A DNA stretch of 64,000 nt from NCBI RefSeq assembly GCF_014639655.1, contig NZ_BMGB01000001.1, positions 2,202,982-2,266,981 on the forward strand, given 5' to 3'. Positions 57,639 to 64,000 of the stretch are shown here, piece by piece. This DNA is from Conyzicola nivalis (GTDB taxonomy: Bacteria > Actinomycetota > Actinomycetes > Actinomycetales > Microbacteriaceae). A model generated the notes under the pieces. That model made no database searches and was not told the DNA's origin. It saw only the letters and a list, made by a program, of their open reading frames with translations. The position numbers and the translations under genes were made by a program. Each line of letters begins with the position of its first letter. Within the stretch, counting starts at the first letter, position 1.

Positions 57639-57998
57639 ATGACATTCCAAGAGATCGTCGAACTGACCGCCCAGGTCATCGACGGGGCCGGCGTCGCGGT
57701 GATCGTCGTGGGCGCGATCGCGGCCACCATCGCCGCACTGCGCACCGCATTGCGCAGGTCGGGGCCGGTCTACGCGCCCTTCCGGCGCTTCCTCGGCCGC
57801 TCGATCCTGCTCGGGCTCGAACTGCTCGTCGCGGCGGACATCATCCGCACCGTCGCCGTCGCGCCGACGTGGGACAGCGTGGCCGTGCTCGGACTCATCG
57901 TGCTCATCCGCACGTTCCTGAGCTTCTCGCTCGAACTCGAGATCTCGGGACGGTGGCCGTGGCAGAAGAAACCGGATGCCGCGGCGGAAGCCGACTAG
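57639..57998 (+). CDS. DUF1622 membrane protein
   Basis: 119 residues, three hydrophobic segments (AGVAVIVVGAIAATIAALR, ILLGLELLVAADIIRTVAVA and AVLGLIVLIRTFLSFSLELE). The LGLELLVAADIIRTV and RTFLSFSLELEI motifs are DUF1622 signatures; the family's function is unknown. ATG at 57639. Its stop shares four bases with the convergent transglutaminase gene. It lies after the palindromic repeat copy B and a GC-rich stretch. Confidence 0.85.
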   Translation: MTFQEIVELTAQVIDGAGVAVIVVGAIAATIAALRTALRRSGPVYAPFRRFLGRSILLGLELLVAADIIRTVAVAPTWDSVAVLGLIVLIRTFLSFSLELEISGRWPWQKKPDAAAEAD

Positions 57999-58840
57999 GC
58001 CTCCTTGGTGATCTCGACCTTCACGAACAGCTGGCTGCCGTACGGTCCCGCGTAGACGCCGCGCAGCGGGGGCACGTCGTTATAGTCGCGCCCGCGGCCC
58101 ACGGTGACGTGCCGGTCCCCGATGTCGATGAGGTTCGTCGGGTCGAAGCCGCGCCACTCGCCGCAGAACCACTCCACCCAGGCGTGCGACTCGCCGGCGA
58201 TCGTCTCGCCGATCGCGGCGTTCGGCTTGGGGTGCAGGTAGCCGGAGACGTACCGCGCCGGGATGCCGACCGAGCGCAGCGCGCCGAGAGCGAGGTGGGT
58301 GATGTCCTGGCAGACGCCCTTGCGCTCGGCCCAGGCCTCCTTGGCGGTCGACGTGACGGCGGTGACCCCGGCCATGTACTGCATGGCGTCGCCGATCGCG
58401 GTGCAGATCTCGAGGGCGGCGTCGCACGGCGAGGCGTGCCGGCCGGCGATCTCGGCCGCGATCGCGACCACGTCGGCGGGCGGATCGGTGCGACGGGTCT
58501 GCTTGGTCTGTTCGATGTACGAGGTGGATGTCTCGGCGAGCGCCGAGAGCACGTCCCAGCTCAGCTTGTCTGCGGTATGGATGCGCGGCCGCACCTCGAC
58601 GAGGCTCGTCGCGGTGAGCGAGAGCTCCTTGTGCGGGGTGAGGATCTCGAACGACGAAACCCGCGACCCCCAGTAGTCCACGTAGTTATGCTGGCTCGAG
58701 ATCGGCAGGATCTCGACGTGCGAGTAGAGCACGAGCTGCCCGTCGGCGCTCACGGGCAGCATGCGCGCCTCGTTGTACGAGGCGGTCACGTCGCCGCCGT
58801 AACGGAATCCGGTGGAGTGCTTGATGCGCAGTCGGTTCAT
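57995..58840 (-). CDS. Transglutaminase-like peptidase family protein
   Basis: 281 residues. An N-terminal bacterial transglutaminase-like domain (LRIKHSTGFRYGGDVTASYN) and the catalytic core with Cys in KGVCQDITHL, His in GESHAWVEWF and Asp in GFDPTN. Known relatives sit with alpha-E and circularly permuted ATP-grasp proteins in a proposed peptide-modification system. The ATG at 58838-58840 overlaps the alpha-E stop (ATGA). Confidence 0.9.
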   Translation of the reverse strand: MNRLRIKHSTGFRYGGDVTASYNEARMLPVSADGQLVLYSHVEILPISSQHNYVDYWGSRVSSFEILTPHKELSLTATSLVEVRPRIHTADKLSWDVLSALAETSTSYIEQTKQTRRTDPPADVVAIAAEIAGRHASPCDAALEICTAIGDAMQYMAGVTAVTSTAKEAWAERKGVCQDITHLALGALRSVGIPARYVSGYLHPKPNAAIGETIAGESHAWVEWFCGEWRGFDPTNLIDIGDRHVTVGRGRDYNDVPPLRGVYAGPYGSQLFVKVEITKEA

Positions 58841-59766
58841 GAGCTCTCCCCCACCCAGCTGGGCGCGGCGTTGGTCGGGAAGTACCGCTGACGGATCGCC
58901 TCGGACGCCGCGCTGGTTGCCGCCTGCACGTTGTCCATGTGCAGCGGCAGGTCCTCGAGGATTTCGGCGATCGGCCGGTACTCGAGTTCGCTGCGGATCT
59001 TGCCGAGCTGGCGCTGCGCCTGGTCGGAGATGCCGACCCGCTCGGCGCGCGGCTCGATGTCTCGCATGCAGGCCTCGGCCCGGGAGACGGAGAACAGGAT
59101 GCTGCGGGGGAAGAGCCGATCGAGCAACAGGAACTCAGCCGCATTCGTCGCGCTCGGCACACCGCGGTACGTGCGCAGGTAGGCCTCGTAGGCTCCGCAA
59201 CTCCGCAGGATCGTGGTCCACGACGGGCCGCTCGCCTCGGTGAGCGACCGGGTGGCGAGAAGCCTGGCGGTCATGTCCGCCCGCTCGAGGCTGCGCCCGA
59301 GGGTGAAGAACTGCCACGCCTCGTCACGGCTGGTGGCCGACTCGATGATGCCGACGGCGAGCGCGCTGCGTTCGCGCACCCAGCCGAAGAATTCGTGCAC
59401 CTTGTCTCCGGAAACCTTGCGCGGCATCCGGGCCCGCGTCGTGTTGAGGCACTCCCAGAGTTCCGTCGAGACGATCTCTCGCGCCCGCCTGGCGTTCTCG
59501 CGGGCGGCGCCGAGCGAGTAGGCGATCGACGCGGGTTCGCTACGGTCGACGGCGAGGATCTGCAGGATGTCGGCGCGCGTGAGGGTGTGGTCGTCGGGCG
59601 CTTCGCTTCCCATGACGCTGAGCAGCGAGCGGCAGGCGAGGTCTTCTTCGATCCACGGGTCTTCGAGCAGCAGCTGGAGGTGAACGTCGAGGATGCGCGC
59701 GGTGCCGTCGGAGCGCTCGATGTAGCGGCCGATCCAGAACAGGCTTTCGGCGATGCGGCTCAGCAT
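58837..59766 (-). CDS. Alpha-E domain protein
   Basis: 309 residues, all-alpha. MLSRIAESLFWIGRYIERSD is the conserved N-terminus (RxAxxLFWLxRYxER), followed by the RARMPRKVSGDKVHEFFGWV and FFTLGRSLERADMTARLL helices. The family is restricted to operons with permuted ATP-grasp and transglutaminase genes; its biochemical role is unknown. The ATG at 59764-59766 lies within the last codons of the ATP-grasp gene, which overlaps by 7 bp. Confidence 0.9.
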   Translation of the reverse strand: MLSRIAESLFWIGRYIERSDGTARILDVHLQLLLEDPWIEEDLACRSLLSVMGSEAPDDHTLTRADILQILAVDRSEPASIAYSLGAARENARRAREIVSTELWECLNTTRARMPRKVSGDKVHEFFGWVRERSALAVGIIESATSRDEAWQFFTLGRSLERADMTARLLATRSLTEASGPSWTTILRSCGAYEAYLRTYRGVPSATNAAEFLLLDRLFPRSILFSVSRAEACMRDIEPRAERVGISDQAQRQLGKIRSELEYRPIAEILEDLPLHMDNVQAATSAASEAIRQRYFPTNAAPSWVGESS

Positions 59767-61523
59767 GGGGCACCTCCGGTCTCTTCGGTCGCTGAGCCTG
59801 TCGAAGCGCCCGAACGTGTTCTCGAACCCTCGGTCGCTGGCTCCCTCGGCGCTGGGGTCGCGAAATCGCTGGCGCGATTTTCCAAGCTCCACCGCGCAGG
59901 CTCAGGGACCGAATGTTGTTGCTGTTGTTGTTCCTGCTGCTCGTTGCCCTTCGGACCGTCGAGCGGCGAGTGGTCTTGCACATGCTCGGCGGCGACGCCC
60001 GGGACGGCGTGTGTCCCGGTGGCCTGATCGGCGACGAGCCCCTGGATGCTGTGGCGCGAGACCTGCAGCGGGTCGAGTCCGACCACCCAGGTGTCCTTCG
60101 AGCCGCCGCCCTGCGAGCTGTTCACCACGAGCTCGCCCTCGGGCAGCGCCACGCGGGTGAGGCCGCCCGGCAGAACCCAGACGTCGTTGCCGTCGTTCAC
60201 GGCGAACGGACGCAGGTCGGCGTGCCGCGGGCGCATGCCGTCGTCGACGAGGGTGGGGATCGTCGAGAGTTGCACGACGGGCTGAGCGATCCAGCCCCGC
60301 GGGTCTTCGATCAGGCTCGCGCGCAGTTTCTCGAGTTCGGTTTTGGATGCCGCGGGCCCGACGACCAGTCCCTTGCCGCCCGATCCGTCGACGGGTTTCA
60401 CGACGAGCTCGTCGAGCCGGTCGAGCACCTCTTCGAGCGCTCCCGGGTCTTCGAGGCGCCAGGTGTCGACGTTCTTGAGAATCGGCTCCTCGCCCAGGTA
60501 GTAACGGGTGAGGTCGGGCAGGTAGGTGTACACGAGCTTGTCGTCGGCGACGCCATTGCCGACCGCGTTGGCGATCGTCACGTTGCCGAGGCGCGCGGCG
60601 AGCAGGAGCCCGGGGCTGCCGAGCATCGAGTCGGCCCGGAACTGCAGCGGGTCGAGGAACTCGTCGTCGACGCGGCGGTAGATGACGTCGACGCGCGTGG
60701 GCCCGGCCGTCGTGCGCATCCACACCCGGCCGCCCGAGCAGAACAGGTCGCGCCCCTCGACGAGCTCGACGCCCATGAGCCGGGCGAGCAGCGTGTGTTC
60801 GAAGTAGGCGGAGTTGTAGACGCCGGGGGTCAGCACCACCACGTTGGGTTCGTCGACACCCTCGGGCGCGCTGGCCCGCAGCGCCTGCAGCAGCTTGTGC
60901 GGGTATTCGCCGACCGGGCGCACCCGCATCGAGACGAAGAGCTCGGGAAGGGTCTGCGCCATGACGCGACGATTTGAGATGACGTAGCTGACGCCGGACG
61001 GCACCCGCACGTTGTCCTCCAGCACGCGCCATCCGCCCTGTTCGTCACGGATCAGGTCGATGCCGCTGACCTGGATGCGTACGCCGTTGGCCGGCTCGAT
61101 GCCGGCGGCCTCGCGGTGGAAGTGGCTCGAGCTGGTGACGAGCTTGGCGGGGATCACACCGTCTTTGATCGCCTCCTGCTTGCCGTAGATGTCGGCGAGG
61201 AACGCCTCGAGCGCGCGCACGCGCTGCTTGATGCCGCTCTCGACCTCGAGCCACTCGGCCTGCTCGATCACGCGCGGCACGGCATCGAGCGGGAAGGGTC
61301 TCTCCTCCCCGGCGAAGTCGAAGGTCACCCCCTGCGCCAGGTAAGAACTGGCGAGGGCATCGGTCCTGCCGCGCAGTTCGTCCTGGGTCATCTGCGCGAG
61401 CGCGGCGTGCAGTGCCTTGTACGGCGGCCTCGCCTGCCCCGGCGTGGAGAACATTTCGTCGAACGCAACCGCGCCGGTCCTGCGCGTGGTGGTGGCGCCG
61501 TAGTCATCAAACAGGTCGCCCAT
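59760..61523 (-). CDS. Circularly permuted ATP-grasp protein with repeat-derived C-terminal extension
   Basis: 587 residues. The permuted ATP-grasp core covers about 1-480: FDEMFSTPGQARPPYKALHA, DNVRVPSGVSYVISNRRVMA, VVVLTPGVYNSAYFEHTLLA, VVKPVDGSGGKGLVVGP and NSSQGGGSKDTW, which is where relatives normally end. A further ~106 residues include a Gln stretch (EQQEQQQQQH) and a low-complexity tail (ENRASDFATPAPREPATEGS), translated from the inverted-repeat element at 59785-59912. Proposed to form peptide bonds in the alpha-E/transglutaminase system. The start ATG is at 61521-61523. Confidence 0.88.
   Translation of the reverse strand: MGDLFDDYGATTTRRTGAVAFDEMFSTPGQARPPYKALHAALAQMTQDELRGRTDALASSYLAQGVTFDFAGEERPFPLDAVPRVIEQAEWLEVESGIKQRVRALEAFLADIYGKQEAIKDGVIPAKLVTSSSHFHREAAGIEPANGVRIQVSGIDLIRDEQGGWRVLEDNVRVPSGVSYVISNRRVMAQTLPELFVSMRVRPVGEYPHKLLQALRASAPEGVDEPNVVVLTPGVYNSAYFEHTLLARLMGVELVEGRDLFCSGGRVWMRTTAGPTRVDVIYRRVDDEFLDPLQFRADSMLGSPGLLLAARLGNVTIANAVGNGVADDKLVYTYLPDLTRYYLGEEPILKNVDTWRLEDPGALEEVLDRLDELVVKPVDGSGGKGLVVGPAASKTELEKLRASLIEDPRGWIAQPVVQLSTIPTLVDDGMRPRHADLRPFAVNDGNDVWVLPGGLTRVALPEGELVVNSSQGGGSKDTWVVGLDPLQVSRHSIQGLVADQATGTHAVPGVAAEHVQDHSPLDGPKGNEQQEQQQQQHSVPEPARWSLENRASDFATPAPREPATEGSRTRSGASTGSATEETGGAPC
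59785..59912. repeat. Inverted-repeat element inside the 3' end of the ATP-grasp gene
   Basis: TCGGTCGCTGAGCCTG (59785-59800) and CAGGCTCAGGGACCGA (59897-59912) pair at 15 of 16 positions, 128 bp end to end; AAATCGC-TGGC-GCGATTT (59863-59880) makes an inner stem. Its reading frame supplies the last residues of the ATP-grasp protein. A CAA/CAG-rich tract lies beside it (about 59914-59935). Confidence 0.7.
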
Positions 61524-61676
61524 GGCCCAACTCTAACCGCGGCATGTTGCCACGTTGTTTCGAAAGAGGCGCGCGCGTATTACGCCGCCGTGGGCACCAC
61601 TACCCATAGCGAGAATTCCTCCATTCACTTAGCGTGGAGGTACCCCGAGAAGTTTTTTGCGAAACGAGCGACCCCC

Positions 61677-62201
61677 GTGACCCACCTCCACCCACCCGAG
61701 TGGGACGCTGTGCTGGCGCGCCTCGGCCTGCCCGCGCGGGCACCGTCGGTGAAGACCGACGCGGGCAGGCGCGTCGACCGGCTCGTGCCGCGCCTCAACG
61801 CCCGGGCGTCCGACGCCGAGATCGCACTGTCGCTGTTGACCGCCTCGGCGAGCGGCCCGCTGCGCGAGCGGCTCCTCGCGACGCAGGCGCGCGTCACCAC
61901 CCACTCCGGTGCGCGGCCCCACCACCACGTGCCGCGCGCGCGGACGCAGCCACCCGCGATGACCCGGGTGCTGGCCCTGTTCGGCGTGAAGGGCCGCGGA
62001 CCCGCCGAGCAGCCCGTCGCCCCGGTCGAGCGGCCCGACGTGCGCCTCTGGCGCGAGACCTCGAGCGCGATCTCCGCGGCCTCGCCGCCCGAACTCGACC
62101 GTGACGCCGCGATCGACGGACTGCGGCAGCTGCTCGAGAAACGCAGGCTGTCCGGCGAGCGCGTCGAGGCGATCCTCCGCAAGCTGACCGAGGCGCACTA
62201 G
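61677..62201 (+). CDS. Hypothetical protein
   Basis: 174 residues, starting at GTG 61677 (THLHPPEWDAVLARLGLPAR). Mostly charged and helical, with a DRDAAIDGLRQLLEKRRLSG segment near the C-terminus; no recognised domain, signal peptide or membrane segment. It is divergent from the ATP-grasp gene. The start is uncertain: no Shine-Dalgarno or clear -10 precedes the GTG, and the frame is open further upstream. Reading frame and codon usage support a real gene. Confidence 0.5.
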   Translation: MTHLHPPEWDAVLARLGLPARAPSVKTDAGRRVDRLVPRLNARASDAEIALSLLTASASGPLRERLLATQARVTTHSGARPHHHVPRARTQPPAMTRVLALFGVKGRGPAEQPVAPVERPDVRLWRETSSAISAASPPELDRDAAIDGLRQLLEKRRLSGERVEAILRKLTEAH

Positions 62202-62340
62202 AGGGAAGCCCTGAGTGTTACGTCCGTCGACAGGTGCCGGTCGTCGGATGCGCCCCGCGTGCCACCATGGAAACGCACCCACGCGAAGCCTCGCAGGTAC
62301 CGGTGCACCGGCCGATCCGCACACCGAACGAGGCAGCAGA

Positions 62341-63567
62341 ATGCTCAACAGCTCCGATCGCATCCAGACCACCCACGCCGGCAGCCTGCCGCGCACACCC
62401 GAGCTCATCGCGGCGAACGAGGCCCGCGAGTTTGAGGACGACGGCTTCACCTTCCGGCGCACGCCGGAGTTCGAAGAGCTCGAGGCCGCGGCCGTCGCCG
62501 ACCTCGTGGCGCGGCAGAAGGCGATCGGTATCACCGTTCCCGGAGACGGCGAATACGGCAAGGCGATGTCGAGCGCCGTCGACTACGGGGCCTGGTGGTC
62601 GTACTCGTTCCAGCGCGTGTCGGGGCTGTCGCTCGAGGGCTCGAACATCTTCACCGCCCCGCCCGTGCGGTCGACGCCGGGCAACGTGCAGCTGACCTCG
62701 TTCACCGACCGCCGCGACCGCAACCTGTTCCCCGAGGCGTACAACGACCCGACGGGCGGAGTCGAGTCCGGCTCGATCGCGACGCCCTTCCCCTCCACCA
62801 CCGGTCAGCTGAAGTACGTGGGCCAGGAGGCGATCGCGAACGACATCGCCAACCTCAAGAACGGGCTCGAGGCATCCGGTCTCTCCGAAGGCTTTATCAC
62901 CGCACTGTCACCCGGAAGCGGATCGCGCGTGATCAACGAGTACTACGCGACCGAGGAGGAACACATCTGGGCGTGGGCCGACGCCCTGCGCGAGGAGTAC
63001 ACGGCCATCATCGAGGCCGGCCTCATCCTGCAGATCGACGACCCCTCGATCGCCGAGAACTGGGACCAGATCAACCCCGAACCGAGCATCGAGGACTACC
63101 GCGCGTTCACCCGCATCCGGGTCGAGGCGCTCAACTACGCGCTGCGCGACCTGCCGGAAGACCAGATCAGGTTCCACCTGTGTTGGGGCAGCTGGCACGG
63201 GCCGCACACCACCGACATCGAACTGAAGAACATCGTCGACCTTATGCTCGAGATCAACGCCGGCGCCTACTCGTTCGAGGCGGCGAACGCGCGGCACGAG
63301 CACGAGTGGCGGGTCTGGGAAGACGTGAAGCTGCCCGAGGGCAAGCTGATCCTGCCCGGCATCGTGGGGCACGCGACCAACGTCGTCGAGCACCCCGAAC
63401 TCGTCGCCGAGCGCATCGGACGCTTCGCCGGGCTGGTCGGCCGCGAGAACGTGCTCGCGTCGACCGACTGCGGGCTGGGCGGACGCATCCACCCCCAGAT
63501 CGCCGTGGCGAAGCTCGAAACGCTGGCCCGCGGCGCCGAGCTGGCGACCGCGCGGCTCTGGAAGTAG
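62341..63567 (+). CDS. MetE-like (cobalamin-independent) methionine synthase family protein
   Basis: 408 residues. IQTTHAGSLPRTPELIAANE is the N-terminus of stand-alone MetE C-terminal-domain proteins; PGDGEYGKAMSS, EYYATEEEHIWAWADALREE, FHLCWGSWHGPHTTDIELKN (His and Cys metal ligands) and STDCGLGGRIHPQIAVAKLE follow. Full-length MetE is about 750 residues; this half-length form is found in bacteria with unknown methyl donor or acceptor, some acting on small thiols. ATG 62341. No riboswitch was recognised in its 139-bp upstream gap. Confidence 0.9.
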   Translation: MLNSSDRIQTTHAGSLPRTPELIAANEAREFEDDGFTFRRTPEFEELEAAAVADLVARQKAIGITVPGDGEYGKAMSSAVDYGAWWSYSFQRVSGLSLEGSNIFTAPPVRSTPGNVQLTSFTDRRDRNLFPEAYNDPTGGVESGSIATPFPSTTGQLKYVGQEAIANDIANLKNGLEASGLSEGFITALSPGSGSRVINEYYATEEEHIWAWADALREEYTAIIEAGLILQIDDPSIAENWDQINPEPSIEDYRAFTRIRVEALNYALRDLPEDQIRFHLCWGSWHGPHTTDIELKNIVDLMLEINAGAYSFEAANARHEHEWRVWEDVKLPEGKLILPGIVGHATNVVEHPELVAERIGRFAGLVGRENVLASTDCGLGGRIHPQIAVAKLETLARGAELATARLWK

Positions 63568-63583
63568 GTCTGGGCGGGTCGAG

Positions 63584-64000
63584 TCAGGCCAGGCCGCGCG
63601 AGCTGTCGCGCACGACGAGCTCGGGCTCGAAGACGACCTGCCGCGGGGGTGTCGTTGCATCGGCCGCCTCCTCGAGCAGGATCTCCACGGCGGTCTGACC
63701 GATGAGCGCGCTCGGCTGCCTGATCGACGAGAGCGGGACGACGGCCGCGCTCGCGAAGTCGATGTCGTCGTAGCCGATGAGCGAGACGTCGTCGGGAACC
63801 CGCACGTCGCCACCCTGCATCATGAGCGCCTGCAGCACACCCATCGCCACGAGGTCGTTCGCGGCGAAGATCGCGTCGGGCCTGTCATGCGGCGCGCGCT
63901 CGGCGATCTCGATGCCGGCCGCCCTGCCGGCGAGCACGCTGAGCGCCTCGACGACGACGACCTCGAGCGCCGTGCCCTCGTGCGCGTCGACGGCCAGGCG
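63584..64000 (-). CDS. LacI-family regulator, C-terminal part, 5' end outside window
   Basis: 139 codons to the window edge. PDAIFAANDLVAMGVLQALM, VPDDVSLIGYDDIDFASAAV and RQPSALIGQTAVEILLEE are the C-terminal half of the sugar-binding domain of a LacI/GalR regulator. The helix-turn-helix is beyond position 64000. It is convergent with the MetE-like gene. Target and ligand cannot be assigned from this part. Confidence 0.92.
   Translation of the reverse strand, partial: RLAVDAHEGTALEVVVVEALSVLAGRAAGIEIAERAPHDRPDAIFAANDLVAMGVLQALMMQGGDVRVPDDVSLIGYDDIDFASAAVVPLSSIRQPSALIGQTAVEILLEEAADATTPPRQVVFEPELVVRDSSRGLA

Noticed and set aside
62202..62340. A riboswitch (B12 or SAM type) upstream of the MetE-like gene
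   Set aside because: The 139-bp gap lacks recognisable B12-box or SAM-core motifs and is short for a cobalamin riboswitch.
1..64000. CRISPR arrays, prophage, insertion sequences, integrases
   Set aside because: No regularly spaced direct repeats and no transposase, integrase, capsid or portal-like proteins were seen.

Overview
The window is about 64 kb of a high-G+C (roughly 70% by eye) actinobacterial chromosome, most likely from the Microbacteriaceae. The clues are strong G/C at third codon positions, many GTG starts, 4-bp ATGA/GTGA gene overlaps, DtxR/IdeR-type iron boxes, a LytR-CpsA-Psr protein, and at least sixteen start codons sitting 6-7 nt after a TANNNT -10 hexamer (predicted leaderless mRNAs). 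I see no rRNA, CRISPR array, prophage, insertion sequence or plasmid gene. The content is mixed core and accessory chromosome.

Layout. 1-2.5 kb: an ECF41 (SigJ-type) sigma-factor locus whose two NAD(P)-binding paralogues each carry an almost identical ECF41-like promoter. 2.5-16.6 kb: small regulator/enzyme pairs (MerR with DUF4188, ArsR with a VOC protein, HxlR with an aldo/keto reductase, MerR with an aldo/keto reductase), several with visible palindromic operators, plus an MFS transporter with a probable 5' frameshift, a truncated sigma factor and tRNA-Arg. 16.7-21.3 kb: TetR, then an iron-siderophore ABC importer (ATPase, lipoprotein, double-length permease) behind an iron box. 21.5-27.2 kb: sugar oxidoreductase/isomerase pair, then an arsenate locus (ArsC plus an ArsR-ArsC fusion) with two copies of one operator, and a divergent APC permease. 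27.2-36.2 kb: SDR/AraC pair, tRNA-Ser(GCT), LCP protein, tRNA-Ser(TGA), HAD phosphatase, serS, lipid kinase, pheA and a membrane protein. 36.4-41.3 kb: Cys-cluster pentapeptide protein, MerR/SnoaL/esterase set, pgm. 41.3-49.4 kb: a palindromic repeat, VanY-type carboxypeptidase, DHA2 exporter, beta-glucosidase with its LacI repressor, lspA, Lrp/ald. 49.6-55.7 kb: hydrolases, an iron-box-controlled operon joining a lipoate-ligase-like protein to a FecCD permease and ATPase, and ribokinase. 55.7-64 kb: MarR/MFS pair, the ATP-grasp/alpha-E/transglutaminase operon, a MetE-like methyltransferase and a partial LacI regulator.

How the parts work together. Two operons (ATPase-first at 21.3 kb, lipoate-ligase-first at 53.8 kb) carry matching DtxR-type boxes and probably form part of one iron-starvation response. 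The ArsR-ArsC fusion probably represses both itself and the neighbouring arsC. Six or more regulators sit beside their presumed targets with readable operators.

The most interesting candidates are the iron-regulated lipoate-ligase/ABC operon, the self-contained ECF41 module, and two families of palindromic repeats, one of which has extended the 3' end of an ATP-grasp gene. All functional names come from reading protein sequence by eye; no database search was run.
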